NCBI RefSeq assembly: GCF_014192575.1 | Contig: NZ_JACHYC010000006.1 | Coordinates: 1 to 64,000, forward strand | Source of the DNA: Variovorax sp. Sphag1AA | Lineage (GTDB): Bacteria; Pseudomonadota; Gammaproteobacteria; Burkholderiales; Burkholderiaceae_C | Direction: 5' to 3' | DNA: 64,000 nt | Part shown: positions 27,601 through 35,022 of the stretch, piece after piece | Numbering within the stretch: position 1 is the first letter of the stretch | Layout: each line of letters begins with the position of its first letter | Translations under genes and position numbers: made by a program | The notes under the pieces: generated by a model | Seen by the model: the letters and a program-made list of their open reading frames with translations, nothing else | Databases searched by the model: none | What the model was told of the DNA's origin: nothing

Positions 27601-28357
27601 ACGACTCGTCCACCGACTCCAGCGTGTTGCCGATGAAGTCGCCATGGTCGGCGCCGGCGTACGGCGGCCGCACCACGCGCCCGTGCAGCATGCCGGGCAC
27701 GCGCATGTCGTGCACGAAGACGAGCTCGCCTGCGAGCTTGGCCGGAATGTCGACGCGGGGAATGCGGCTGCCGACGATGCGGTAGTCGGCCGGGTCCTTC
27801 AGTCGCGAGACCGTATCGAGCGTGAGCACCGCGCGCGCACCGGCGACCAGTTCGCCAAAGCCGAGACTGAACGCGGGATCGTCGCCGGCGTGCACGCAGC
27901 CGTCGCGCACCTCGAGGAGCGAAGGCTGCACGCCCAGCCGCTCCGACGCCTGCGCGACGAGCCACGCGCGCGCCTGCGCTGCTGCGTGGCGCAACGGGCC
28001 GGCGTGGATCTGGATCGATGCGCTCGCGATCGTCGCGCCCTGGTTGGGCGCACGTGCGGTGTCGCCGAGCACCATGCGCACCTGCCCGAGCGGCACATCG
28101 AGTTCCTCGGCCACGATCTGCGACAGCGCGGTCTGAATGCCGGTGCCGAGATCGACGTGCCCATTCAGCGCGGTGACGCTGCCGTCGTCCCACACTGCGA
28201 GTAGCACTTCCGGCCCTTCGGCCGGATTGCCCGCGATGAGTGCCGGCTGGCCCTTGGCCTGCGGCGGGGCGGGCGGCGTGTCGCGCACGATGACGAGCAT
28301 GCCATCGGCATTCAGGAATTCGCTGCGCGTGCGTGGCAGGTCGGCACGCCGCGTCAC
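24662..28357 (-). CDS. nicB: nicotinate dehydrogenase large subunit: molybdopterin domain fused to a tri-haem cytochrome c
   Basis: 1231 residues. Residues 1-780 are a xanthine-dehydrogenase-family molybdopterin subunit, with typical segments such as GHVDLGTGIQTALSQIVAEE, RMEAAGCYGRNGADD and PPLGAGESS. A membrane helix follows (799-821), then a cytochrome c part with three haem motifs at C852 (CAVCH), C998 (CGACH) and C1129 (CAACH). This matches Pseudomonas NicB-type nicotinate hydroxylase, which makes 6-hydroxynicotinate and passes electrons to the respiratory chain. The start is GTG 28357, overlapping the small-subunit stop by four bases (GTGA). The call nicB rests on the fused architecture plus neighbouring pncA, hnr and ena; a related N-heterocycle hydroxylase is the alternative. 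Confidence 0.85.
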   Translation of the reverse strand: MTRRADLPRTRSEFLNADGMLVIVRDTPPAPPQAKGQPALIAGNPAEGPEVLLAVWDDGSVTALNGHVDLGTGIQTALSQIVAEELDVPLGQVRMVLGDTARAPNQGATIASASIQIHAGPLRHAAAQARAWLVAQASERLGVQPSLLEVRDGCVHAGDDPAFSLGFGELVAGARAVLTLDTVSRLKDPADYRIVGSRIPRVDIPAKLAGELVFVHDMRVPGMLHGRVVRPPYAGADHGDFIGNTLESVDESSIAHIPGIRAVVVIRDFVGIVAEREEQAEQALRELRVTWKSWPGLPSLDDLEGALRANPATQRLLVDEGSVDDALASAAQSMPRTYVWPYQMHASIGPSCALAHWEPDDGFRLRVWAGSQNPHVLRADLAKLVGLEDLQIDVVRMEAAGCYGRNGADDVAADAALLSRAVGAPVRVQLTREQEHAWEPKGAAQLMQVRGGLDADGNVAGYDYETSYPSNGAPTLALLLTRTVEPVAQAFEMGDRTARPPYSYGNLRVKVNDMAPIVRASWLRGVSALPSSFAHESYIDELATAAGVDPVAFRLRHLHDPRAADLVRETAQKAGWRMRTGPQENADGGLGPGGDILFGQGFAYARYVHSKWPGFGAAWSAWVADVEVNRKTGEVHVRRVVVGHDAGLMVNPAGVEHQIHGNVIQTTSRALKERVRFAEQPQPGTELQAGVSPSGVVASREWGNYPIINFREVPVIEVVHMQRPGEPPLGAGESSSVPGTAAIANAIFDATGVRFRAPPFTPEVVRAALNPLPPPTGEEPPRAEPRTAPADAPWPRRRGLWAGAGALLVGAVGVVTGLLGWRPAIAPVSFSAPAYSEATVERGRTLAALGDCAVCHTAAGGAPNAGGRAMETPFGTIYTTNLTPDAETGLGRWSFSAFQRAMREGISRDGHHLYPAFPYTAFAKTSDDDLQALYAYFMSLPAVRSETPAAELKFPFSARPLMAGWNALFHDPSPMQPVATQSAEWNRGAYLVNGLGHCGACHTPRNALGAEQGGAAFLSGAMVDGWEAPSLTSLSNSAVPWNADALYDYLRHGHAKHHGVAGGPMAEVVRELGAVPDSDIRAMATYLASFNPKLSAEAAATQAQQAVARGAAAQGRLLGTGQRMFDGACAACHHDGDGPTLLGVNTPLALNSNLTSARPDNLLRTILDGVRDPATRDIGFMPAFREVLDDAQIAELAGYMRARFAPQEPPWHDLRGSIARVRAESGPHAAP

Positions 28358-28842
28358 GAGTCGGCGCCTCCGGCCATTGCAAGTGCGGCGCGCTGCACGG
28401 CGGCCACGATTTCCACGTGCGTGCCGCAACGGCACAGGTTGCCGGAGAGTTCGCTGCGGATGCGTGCCTCGCTCGGGTTCGGCTCACGCGCAAGCAGCGC
28501 GGCCGCCTGCATCACCATGCCGTTGAGGCAGTAGCCGCATTGCGCGGCCTGCGCGTCTTCGAAGCCTTGCTGCACGGGGTGCCAGCATTCACGAGACCCA
28601 AGCCCTTCAAGCGTGGTGATCTCGCGGCCCGCGACGCCTTGCGCAGGAATGACACACGCGCGCGCAGCCACGCCATCGACCCACACGGTGCAGGCCCCGC
28701 ACTGCCCGAGCCCGCAACCGTACTTGGGGCCGTTCAGCCCCAGGTCGTTGCGCAACACGTGCAGCAGCGTCGCCTCGCGGGACGCGGCGAGTTCGACGCG
28801 GCGTCCGTTGACGGTCAGGTCGAACCGTGGGGGGCGGTTCAC
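28354..28842 (-). CDS. nicA: nicotinate dehydrogenase small subunit, 2 x [2Fe-2S]
   Basis: 162 residues from GTG 28842, which overlaps the nicotinamidase stop. It has the plant-type ferredoxin cluster ligands Cys43, 48, 51 and 63, and the second [2Fe-2S] cluster ligands Cys102, 105, 137 and 139 (CGYC...CRC) standard for small subunits of the xanthine dehydrogenase family. It carries electrons from the molybdenum site of NicB to the haems. There is no FAD subunit gene nearby, consistent with a cytochrome-linked rather than NAD-linked enzyme. Overlaps at both ends imply tight translational coupling of pncA, nicA and nicB. Confidence 0.9.
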   Translation of the reverse strand: MNRPPRFDLTVNGRRVELAASREATLLHVLRNDLGLNGPKYGCGLGQCGACTVWVDGVAARACVIPAQGVAGREITTLEGLGSRECWHPVQQGFEDAQAAQCGYCLNGMVMQAAALLAREPNPSEARIRSELSGNLCRCGTHVEIVAAVQRAALAMAGGADS

Positions 28843-29570
28843 ACGGTTTCGATGTCGGAGGACTGGATGCGCTTCACACCCTTCGCGCTCATCTGCTTCC
28901 ACGCCGCGGCAAGCGAACCATTGAGATCGATCGCCCGCGTGGCGTCCTCGATCACGTAGACGTTGAACCCGGCCTTGCGCGCATCCATCGCGGTCCACGC
29001 CACGCAGAAGTCGGTGGCGAGGCCCGTGACGAACACGGTCTTGATGCCGCGCGCCTTGAGGTAGCCGGCAAGGCCTGTCGCGGTCTTGTGGTCGGCTTCC
29101 TCGAACGCCGAGTAGCTGTCCATGTCCTTGTGGAAGCCCTTGCGGATGATGAGCTGCGCGGTGGGCAGCTTGAGGTCCTTGTGGAGTGCGGCATCGTCAG
29201 TGCCTTGCACGCAGTGGTCGGGCCACAGCACCTGTGTGCCGTAGCTGAGCTTGGTGGATTCGAACGGCTTCTTGCCATCGTGCGCACTCGCGAACGATGC
29301 ATGCCCTTGCGTATGCCAGTCCTGCGTGACCACGATGTTGTCGAACGAACCGGCGAGCTTGTTGATCAGCGGCACCACCTCGGCACCACCCTTCACCGGC
29401 AGCGTGCCGCCGTCGACGAAGCAGTTCTGCACATCGACCACGATCAGCGCCGCATTGGCCCCGGGCTTGATCTTGGCCGCCGCGAACAACGGCGCCGAAG
29501 CGCCGAGACCGCCGATCAGCCCCAGGGCTGCGGCCGACTTCAAGAGGGATCTGCGTTGGGTGTTGTGCAT
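28839..29570 (-). CDS. pncA: nicotinamidase with a Tat export signal
   Basis: 243 residues. Residues 1-32 form a twin-arginine leader (QRRSLLKSAAALGLIGG, ending FAAA). The isochorismatase-fold domain has the nicotinamidase triad Asp46 (VVDVQNCF), Lys144 (IIRKGFHKDMDSYSAF) and Cys189 (ATDFCVAW), plus metal ligands Asp84, His86 and His90 (DWHTQGH). It converts nicotinamide to nicotinate and ammonia. Most PncA proteins are cytoplasmic NAD-salvage enzymes; a leader plus overlap with nicA point to a catabolic, probably periplasmic form. It follows the livF-like gene by 28 bases. Pyrazinamidase activity would be a side reaction. Confidence 0.88.
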   Translation of the reverse strand: MHNTQRRSLLKSAAALGLIGGLGASAPLFAAAKIKPGANAALIVVDVQNCFVDGGTLPVKGGAEVVPLINKLAGSFDNIVVTQDWHTQGHASFASAHDGKKPFESTKLSYGTQVLWPDHCVQGTDDAALHKDLKLPTAQLIIRKGFHKDMDSYSAFEEADHKTATGLAGYLKARGIKTVFVTGLATDFCVAWTAMDARKAGFNVYVIEDATRAIDLNGSLAAAWKQMSAKGVKRIQSSDIETV

Positions 29571-29598
29571 GTTTCGCTCCTCGGGTTGATGAAAGGTT

Positions 29599-30333
29599 TC
29601 AGACGCTCAGATAGGCACGTCGCACTTCGTCGTTTGCCGCGAGTTCCGCCATGGTGGCCTGATAGCGGATCTGGCCCTTCTCGAGCACGTATGCGCGGTC
29701 CGACACCAGTTCGGCGAAGTGCATGTTCTGCTCCGACAGCAGGATGCTCACGCCCTGCGCCTTGAGCTCAAGAATCATGTTCGCCATCTGCTCGACGATG
29801 ACCGGGGCGACGCCTTCGGAGGGCTCATCGAGCAGCACGAGATACGGATTGCCCATCAACGTGCGCGCCACGGTCAGCATCTGCTGCTCGCCACCGCTCA
29901 TGCGGCCGCCCGGGCGGTTCGGCATCTCGCCGAGATTGGGGAAGAGCTTGAACAGGCGCTCGGGCGTCCACAGCGGCGCATCGGTGCCGTCGCTCCAGCG
30001 GCGCGCGGCCTGCTTGCCGACTTCGAGGTTCTCCATCACGCTGAGGTCGGTGAACACGCGCCGGTCTTCCGGCACGAAGCCGAGTCCGAGGCGCGCCGCG
30101 TGATGCGGCTCGGCCTTCGAGATGTCATGGCCGAGAAAGCGCACCGCGCCGCGGCGCTTGGCGAGCATGCCGATAAGCGCCTTGAGCGTGGTGGACTTGC
30201 CTGCGCCGTTGCGGCCCATCAAAGCAACGACTTCGCCACGACGCACCTCGAGGTCCACGTCGTAGAGGATCTGCGCCGCGCCGTACCAGGCGCACAGCGC
30301 CTTGGCTTCGAGCAACACTTCATGCGAGCTCAT
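29599..30333 (-). CDS. branched-chain-type ABC transporter ATPase (LivF-like)
   Basis: 244 residues, LivF length. Walker A is LMGRNGAGKSTT, the signature is MSGGEQQMLTVARTLM and Walker B is YLVLLDEPSEGV. It is one of two ATPases of the branched-chain (HAAT) importer encoded at 29599-34347. Within the nicotinate operon its cargo is more likely nicotinate, nicotinamide or a related N-heterocycle or acid than leucine. The 61-base spacer to the upstream ATPase contains GC-rich dyads but no terminator. Confidence 0.92.
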   Translation of the reverse strand: MSSHEVLLEAKALCAWYGAAQILYDVDLEVRRGEVVALMGRNGAGKSTTLKALIGMLAKRRGAVRFLGHDISKAEPHHAARLGLGFVPEDRRVFTDLSVMENLEVGKQAARRWSDGTDAPLWTPERLFKLFPNLGEMPNRPGGRMSGGEQQMLTVARTLMGNPYLVLLDEPSEGVAPVIVEQMANMILELKAQGVSILLSEQNMHFAELVSDRAYVLEKGQIRYQATMAELAANDEVRRAYLSV

Positions 30334-30394
30334 TGGAAAACCTCCGTGCTTCGCACTGCGGTGCGAGCTTGCTTGGGGCGGCCCGGCGCGGCGC

Positions 30395-31198
30395 TCATGC
30401 TGCCTCTCCCACTGCCGCGTTCACCGCGGCTGCCTTCTCGGCGATCTTCTCGAAGGTCTTGCCGCTGCCGAAGTAGACCTCCTGCACCTTTGGATGGTCG
30501 CGGATCTCAAGGGGCTTGCCCTGCGCGATGAGGCGACCGCGCGCGAGCACGATCATGCGGTCGGCGTACGCGAACACGACGTCCATGCTGTGCTCGGTGA
30601 AGAGCACCGCCATGCCGCGATCGATGACGAGTTGCTTGGTCAGCGCCATCAGCGAGTTGCGCTCCTTGGGCGCCATGCCGGCTGTGGGCTCGTCCATCAG
30701 CAGCAGCTTGGGGCTGTTGGCCATCGCGATCGCAAGCTCCACGCGCTTCACGTCGCCGTAGGCGAGCACGCTGCAGGGGCGATCCGCTTGCGACTTCATG
30801 CCGACCTGGTCAAGCAGCGCAAGCGCCTCGTCGCGCTTGTGGTCGGATGCACGTCGCCAAGTGGAGAACAGCTTGTTGTCGTGCGACAGCAGCGCCATCT
30901 GCACGTTCTCGACGACGGTGAGCGATGCGAACGTCTCCGCGATCTGGAAGGTGCGGCCCACGCCCAGTCGCCAGATCTCGCGCGGCTTCTTGCCGACGAG
31001 CTCCTCGCCGTCGAGCAGGATCGAGCCGCGATCCGCCTTCAATTGCCCATTGACCATGTTGAAGGTGGTCGACTTGCCCGCGCCGTTCGGCCCGATCAGC
31101 GCCAGCAGTTCGCCCGGCGCGAGATCGAAGCTGATGCCGTCGACGGCTTTCACGCCGCCGAAGGACTTTCCGAGTTCAGTGACTTTCAGGAGGCTCAT
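30395..31198 (-). CDS. branched-chain-type ABC transporter ATPase (LivG-like)
   Basis: 267 residues from ATG 31198, which overlaps the permease stop (ATGA). Walker A is LIGPNGAGKSTT, Walker B is KLLLMDEPTAGMAP and the H-loop is LFTEHSMDVVF; the LSGGQ position reads SVLAYGDVKRVELA, a variation common in LivG proteins of this subgroup. The C-terminal PKVQEVYFGS is the usual LivG end. Upstream extension of the frame runs into the permease gene and is not coding. It forms the heterodimeric ATPase with the LivF-like protein. Confidence 0.92.
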   Translation of the reverse strand: MSLLKVTELGKSFGGVKAVDGISFDLAPGELLALIGPNGAGKSTTFNMVNGQLKADRGSILLDGEELVGKKPREIWRLGVGRTFQIAETFASLTVVENVQMALLSHDNKLFSTWRRASDHKRDEALALLDQVGMKSQADRPCSVLAYGDVKRVELAIAMANSPKLLLMDEPTAGMAPKERNSLMALTKQLVIDRGMAVLFTEHSMDVVFAYADRMIVLARGRLIAQGKPLEIRDHPKVQEVYFGSGKTFEKIAEKAAAVNAAVGEAA

Positions 31199-33111
31199 GC
31201 CTTCGCTTCCTTGAGTTCGGCGGCTTCCTCGGCGTGCCGCTTGCGATCGAAGAGTTGCTTGGCAAAGCCGGCAATGCCCTGCGGGAACAGCAGCACGAGC
31301 AGCAGGATGATCCCGCCCAGCATCGCGCGCCAGTAGTCGGTGTTGCGCGCGACGGTGTCGTGCAGCCAGGTGAAGGTCACTGCGCCGACCACCGGTCCGG
31401 CCAGCGTCTGGATGCCGCCGAGCAGCACCATCACGAGGCCGTCGACCGACTTGCCCACGCTGAGCGATTCCGGCGAGATGCTGCCCTTGGAGAAGGCGAA
31501 GAGCGCACCCGCAAGGCCCGCCGCGATGCCCGCGATCACGAAGGCGGCCCATTGCATGCGCTTGACGTCGATGCCGATCGCATCCGCACGCAGTGCCGAG
31601 TCACGGCCCGCGCGCAGCGTGTAGCCAAAAGGCGAGAAGAGAACGCGGCGCAGCCACAGCACGCCACCGCCGACCAGCAGCAGCGTGAGCCAGTAGTAGG
31701 CCCGCTTGTCGGACAGCCATGCCGAAGGCCACACGCCGGTCAGGCCGTTGCTGCCGCCGGTGAAGCTGTCCCACTGGTAGGTGATGGCCCAGGTGATCTG
31801 CGAGAAGGCCAGCGTGAGCATCGCGAGGTACACGCCTGAAAGGCGCACCGCGAACCATCCGAAGACGAAGGCACCGATCGCAGCCACGAGTGGGGCGACG
31901 ATGAGCGCAAGTTCCATCGGCATGCCGCTCGCACGCACCAGCAGCGCGGCACCGTAGGCCCCGAGGCCGAAGTACGCCGCATGGCCGAAGGAATGCATGC
32001 CCGCCGGCCCCATGATGAAGTGCAGGCTGGTGGCGAACAGCGCCGCGATCATCAGGTCGATCATCAGCACCGTGGTGTAGGGCGAGTCGGCGGTGATGAG
32101 CGGCACCGCGGCCAGCACGAGGCCGAACACGCCGGCCGCGATCAGGTAGGTCTTGCTGGGTCGGCGCAGCGGCTCTTCCTGCATTCCGACGTAGCGGCTC
32201 GGCGCCTGCGGCTTGCCGAACAGCCCCCACGGACGCCACACCAACACTACCGCCATCACGAGGAAGTCGACCACCAGCGTGAGCTTGGAGAACGACACGC
32301 TGAGTCCGAACACATCGACCACGCCAAGCCAGATGCAGATCGCCTTGATCTCGGCAATGAGGAGCGCAGCCACGTACGCACCCGGGATCGAGCCCATGCC
32401 ACCCACCACGACCACGACGAAGGCCGCGCCGATGGTGTTGAGGTCCATCTCCAGCGTCGCGGGTTCGCGCGGCAGTTGCAGTGCGCCGCCGAGCCCAGCC
32501 AGCAGTGCGCCGAGCGCGAAGACGGCCGTGAACAGCCACGCCTGGTTGACGCCGAGCGCACTGACCATTTCGCGGTCCTGCGTCGCGGCGCGAACCAGCG
32601 TGCCGAAGCGCGTGCGGGTGAGCAGCATCCACACGAGGCCGAGCACCACCGGCCCGACGACGATCAGGAACAAGTCATACGAAGGAAACTGCCGCCCGAG
32701 GATCGACACCGATCCCGCGAGCCCCGGCGCGCGCGGGCCAAGCAGTTCGTCCGGCCCCCAGAACCACAGCACCGCATCCTTGATGACGAGGACGAGCGCG
32801 AAGGTCGCCAGCAGCTGGAAGAGTTCCGGCGCCTTGTAGATGCGGCGCAGCAGCACGATCTCGATGAGCGCACCGAGCACGCCCACTGCGAGCGCCGCAA
32901 GCACCAGCGCAGGCCAGAACCCCATGCCGCCGCCCAGCCGGTCGACCAGCGTGTAGGCGACATAGATGCCGACCATGAAGAACGAGCCATGCGCGAAGTT
33001 CACGATGCGCGTGACGCCGAAGATCAGCGACAACCCTGCCGCGACGAGAAACAGCGACGACGCGCTCGCCAGCCCGTTGAGAAGCTGGACGATGAAACCG
33101 GAAAAGCTCAT
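31195..33111 (-). CDS. fused branched-chain-type ABC permease (LivH-LivM fusion)
   Basis: 638 residues. Residues 1-290 match LivH (LSLIFGVTRIVNFAHGSFFMVG at the start, VVGGMGSIPGAYVAALLI near the end) and residues 330-620 match LivM (MGPAGMHSFGHAAYFGLGAYG). Normally these are two genes; here they are one chain with a short linker (GKPQAPSRYVGMQEEPLRRP). Both pore-forming halves of the importer therefore come from one polypeptide. It is preceded by the binding-protein gene (24 bases) and overlaps the LivG-like gene by four bases. Confidence 0.92.
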   Translation of the reverse strand: MSFSGFIVQLLNGLASASSLFLVAAGLSLIFGVTRIVNFAHGSFFMVGIYVAYTLVDRLGGGMGFWPALVLAALAVGVLGALIEIVLLRRIYKAPELFQLLATFALVLVIKDAVLWFWGPDELLGPRAPGLAGSVSILGRQFPSYDLFLIVVGPVVLGLVWMLLTRTRFGTLVRAATQDREMVSALGVNQAWLFTAVFALGALLAGLGGALQLPREPATLEMDLNTIGAAFVVVVVGGMGSIPGAYVAALLIAEIKAICIWLGVVDVFGLSVSFSKLTLVVDFLVMAVVLVWRPWGLFGKPQAPSRYVGMQEEPLRRPSKTYLIAAGVFGLVLAAVPLITADSPYTTVLMIDLMIAALFATSLHFIMGPAGMHSFGHAAYFGLGAYGAALLVRASGMPMELALIVAPLVAAIGAFVFGWFAVRLSGVYLAMLTLAFSQITWAITYQWDSFTGGSNGLTGVWPSAWLSDKRAYYWLTLLLVGGGVLWLRRVLFSPFGYTLRAGRDSALRADAIGIDVKRMQWAAFVIAGIAAGLAGALFAFSKGSISPESLSVGKSVDGLVMVLLGGIQTLAGPVVGAVTFTWLHDTVARNTDYWRAMLGGIILLLVLLFPQGIAGFAKQLFDRKRHAEEAAELKEAKA

Positions 33112-33135
33112 GACCCGTTCGCCTCACTAGCTCAG

Positions 33136-34347
33136 TCAGTCCGCAGCGCGGGACTTCTTGACTTCGGCAGCAGACGGCTGGTACTTCGCATCGGCGCCGT
33201 CGAGGTAGACGTAGTCGACCATCACGCCCTTGCCGCCTTCGTTCTTGGTGCGGCCCACGAACGCGCCCATCGTGGATTGGTTGTCTTCGGCGCGGTAGGT
33301 GATCTTGCCGAACGGCGTGTCCACCTGCAGGCCCTTGAAGGCCGCGACCAGCTTTTCAGGCTCGGTGCTCTTGGCCTTCGCGATGCCGGCTGCGGCCGAC
33401 TTGATCATGCTGTAGCCGACCACCGAGCCGAGGCGCGGGTAGTCCTTGAACTTGGCTTGGTAGGCCTGTTCGAACTTCTTGTGGTCGGCAGTGGTGATGC
33501 CGTACCACGGGTAGCCGGTCACGATCCAGCCGGTGGGCGCTTCGTCCTTCAGCGGGTCCATGTATTCGGGTTCACCGGTCAGCACGCTGACGACTTCGCG
33601 GTCCTTGAACAGGCCGCGCGTGTTGCCTTCGCGCACGAACTTCGAGAGGTCCGCGCCGAATAGCACGTTGAAGATCGCGTCGGGCTTCGCATCGGCCAGC
33701 GCCTGCACCACGCTGCCGGCGTCGACCTTGCCGAGCGGCGTGGCCTGTTCGGCGACGAACTCCACGTCGGGCTGCGCAGCCTTCAGCAGTTGCTTGAACG
33801 CTGCGACCGCCGACTGGCCATATTCATAGTTGGGGTAGACCACGGCCCAGCGCTTCTTCTTCAGCTTGGCGGCCTCAGGCACGAGCATCGCGGCCTGCAT
33901 GTAGGTGCCGGGGCGCAGGCGCACCGTGTAGGCGTTGCCGCCCTGCCAAGTGAGCTTGTCGGTCAGCGGCTCGCCCGCCAGGAAGAAGAACTTCTTTTGC
34001 TTCGCGAAGTCGGCAACCGCGAGGCCGGTGTTCGACAGGAAGGTGCCTGCGAGGATGTCGACCTTCTCGCGCGACACCAACTCTTCGGCCACACGCACCG
34101 CATCGCCCGGGTTCGCGTTGTCGTCGCGGCTGATCAGCTCGATCTTCTTGCCGTTGACGCCACCGGCCGCGTTGATCTCGTCGACCGCGAGTTCCATGCC
34201 CTTCTTGTAGGGCTCGAGGAAGGCGGGCTGCGCCTTGTAGCTGTTGATCTCACCGATCTTGATCACGCCTTGCGCATGCGCAGGAACGAGTGCGGTGACG
34301 AGCGTGGCGACGGCGGCCGCGGTGAAGGCGAAGCGCATTGGGGTCAT
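33136..34347 (-). CDS. branched-chain-type ABC substrate-binding protein
   Basis: 403 residues with a signal peptide (RFAFTAAAVATLVTALVPAHAQ). The periplasmic type I binding fold is recognisable from GMELAVDEINAAGGVNGKKIELISRDDNANPGDAVRVAEELV. Residues RRWAVVYPNYEYGQ-like and TGYPWYGI belong to the aromatic/amide-binding branch rather than classic LivJ. It is the specificity component for the importer encoded downstream. Position in the nicotinate operon makes nicotinate, nicotinamide or a breakdown product the first candidates; the ligand cannot be read from sequence. An alternative start is Met4 at 34338. Confidence 0.9.
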   Translation of the reverse strand: MTPMRFAFTAAAVATLVTALVPAHAQGVIKIGEINSYKAQPAFLEPYKKGMELAVDEINAAGGVNGKKIELISRDDNANPGDAVRVAEELVSREKVDILAGTFLSNTGLAVADFAKQKKFFFLAGEPLTDKLTWQGGNAYTVRLRPGTYMQAAMLVPEAAKLKKKRWAVVYPNYEYGQSAVAAFKQLLKAAQPDVEFVAEQATPLGKVDAGSVVQALADAKPDAIFNVLFGADLSKFVREGNTRGLFKDREVVSVLTGEPEYMDPLKDEAPTGWIVTGYPWYGITTADHKKFEQAYQAKFKDYPRLGSVVGYSMIKSAAAGIAKAKSTEPEKLVAAFKGLQVDTPFGKITYRAEDNQSTMGAFVGRTKNEGGKGVMVDYVYLDGADAKYQPSAAEVKKSRAAD

Positions 34348-34396
34348 CGGGAACTCCTCGAGGTTTATTGCAGAGAAACGAATGGTGGCATGCGGC

Positions 34397-34981
34397 TCAA
34401 CGGAGTCCGTCGACGCCCTTGATTTCGGAAACTTGCAGGCCGCCGATGCGCGGCAGAGGGCGGCCGCTGTCGGTCACCGCGACGGCGACGACGATCTCGT
34501 TGGCTCGCGGCGCATCCGACACGCGCGCTTCGACCGCGTCGAAATGGCTGCGCACGAAAGCGGCGTCCTTGTGGCCCAGCGGCACGTCGATGGCGGTGCC
34601 GAGCGTGCCGCGCTTCTTGGCAGAGGGCACGAGCGCCGCGCCCTTCTCCACCGCCACGCGCAGCGGTGCGCCGAGCTTGGGATGCAGGATCGCAGCGGCG
34701 TGCTCCAGCTCGCCCGATTCGCCGACGATGGCGGCCTTGCCGTAGCTCTGAGCCTGGCCGGGTTCGATGCCGAGCGCGGCGACGGCCTTCTGGCCGAGCA
34801 GCGCGCCGAGTTCTTCACCGATTGCGATCAGCTCGTCGAGCGATTCGCTGTAGCGGCCCGCGTACGGGTTCTCGATCACCGCGATGGCGACGGCACGGCG
34901 CGTGGGCGGCTCGATGGTCTTGCCCATTTCCTTGCGGGTTTCATCGACCTGGATGACGAGCTTGCGGATGTTGGCACTCAT
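34397..34981 (-). CDS. PF06684 (amino acid synthesis family) protein, copy 2
   Basis: 194 residues from ATG 34981 (SANIRKLVIQVDETRKEMG). It belongs to the poorly characterised PF06684/DUF1185 family: the conserved core YGKAAIVGESGELEHAAA and ALVPSAKKRGTLGTAIDVPLGHKDAAFVRSHFDA is present. It resembles its neighbour at 35023-35664 along the whole length (the YGKxAIVGxxGELEH and VPSxKKxGxxGTxxDVPL blocks), so the pair arose by tandem duplication and probably forms a complex. Biochemical function is not established. Between hnr and the importer it is a candidate for an unassigned nicotinate-pathway step. Confidence 0.82.
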   Translation of the reverse strand: MSANIRKLVIQVDETRKEMGKTIEPPTRRAVAIAVIENPYAGRYSESLDELIAIGEELGALLGQKAVAALGIEPGQAQSYGKAAIVGESGELEHAAAILHPKLGAPLRVAVEKGAALVPSAKKRGTLGTAIDVPLGHKDAAFVRSHFDAVEARVSDAPRANEIVVAVAVTDSGRPLPRIGGLQVSEIKGVDGLR

Positions 34982-35022
34982 GGGTTTTGTTCCTTGTGTC
35001 TCTGGATGCGGAAGGGACCGGC

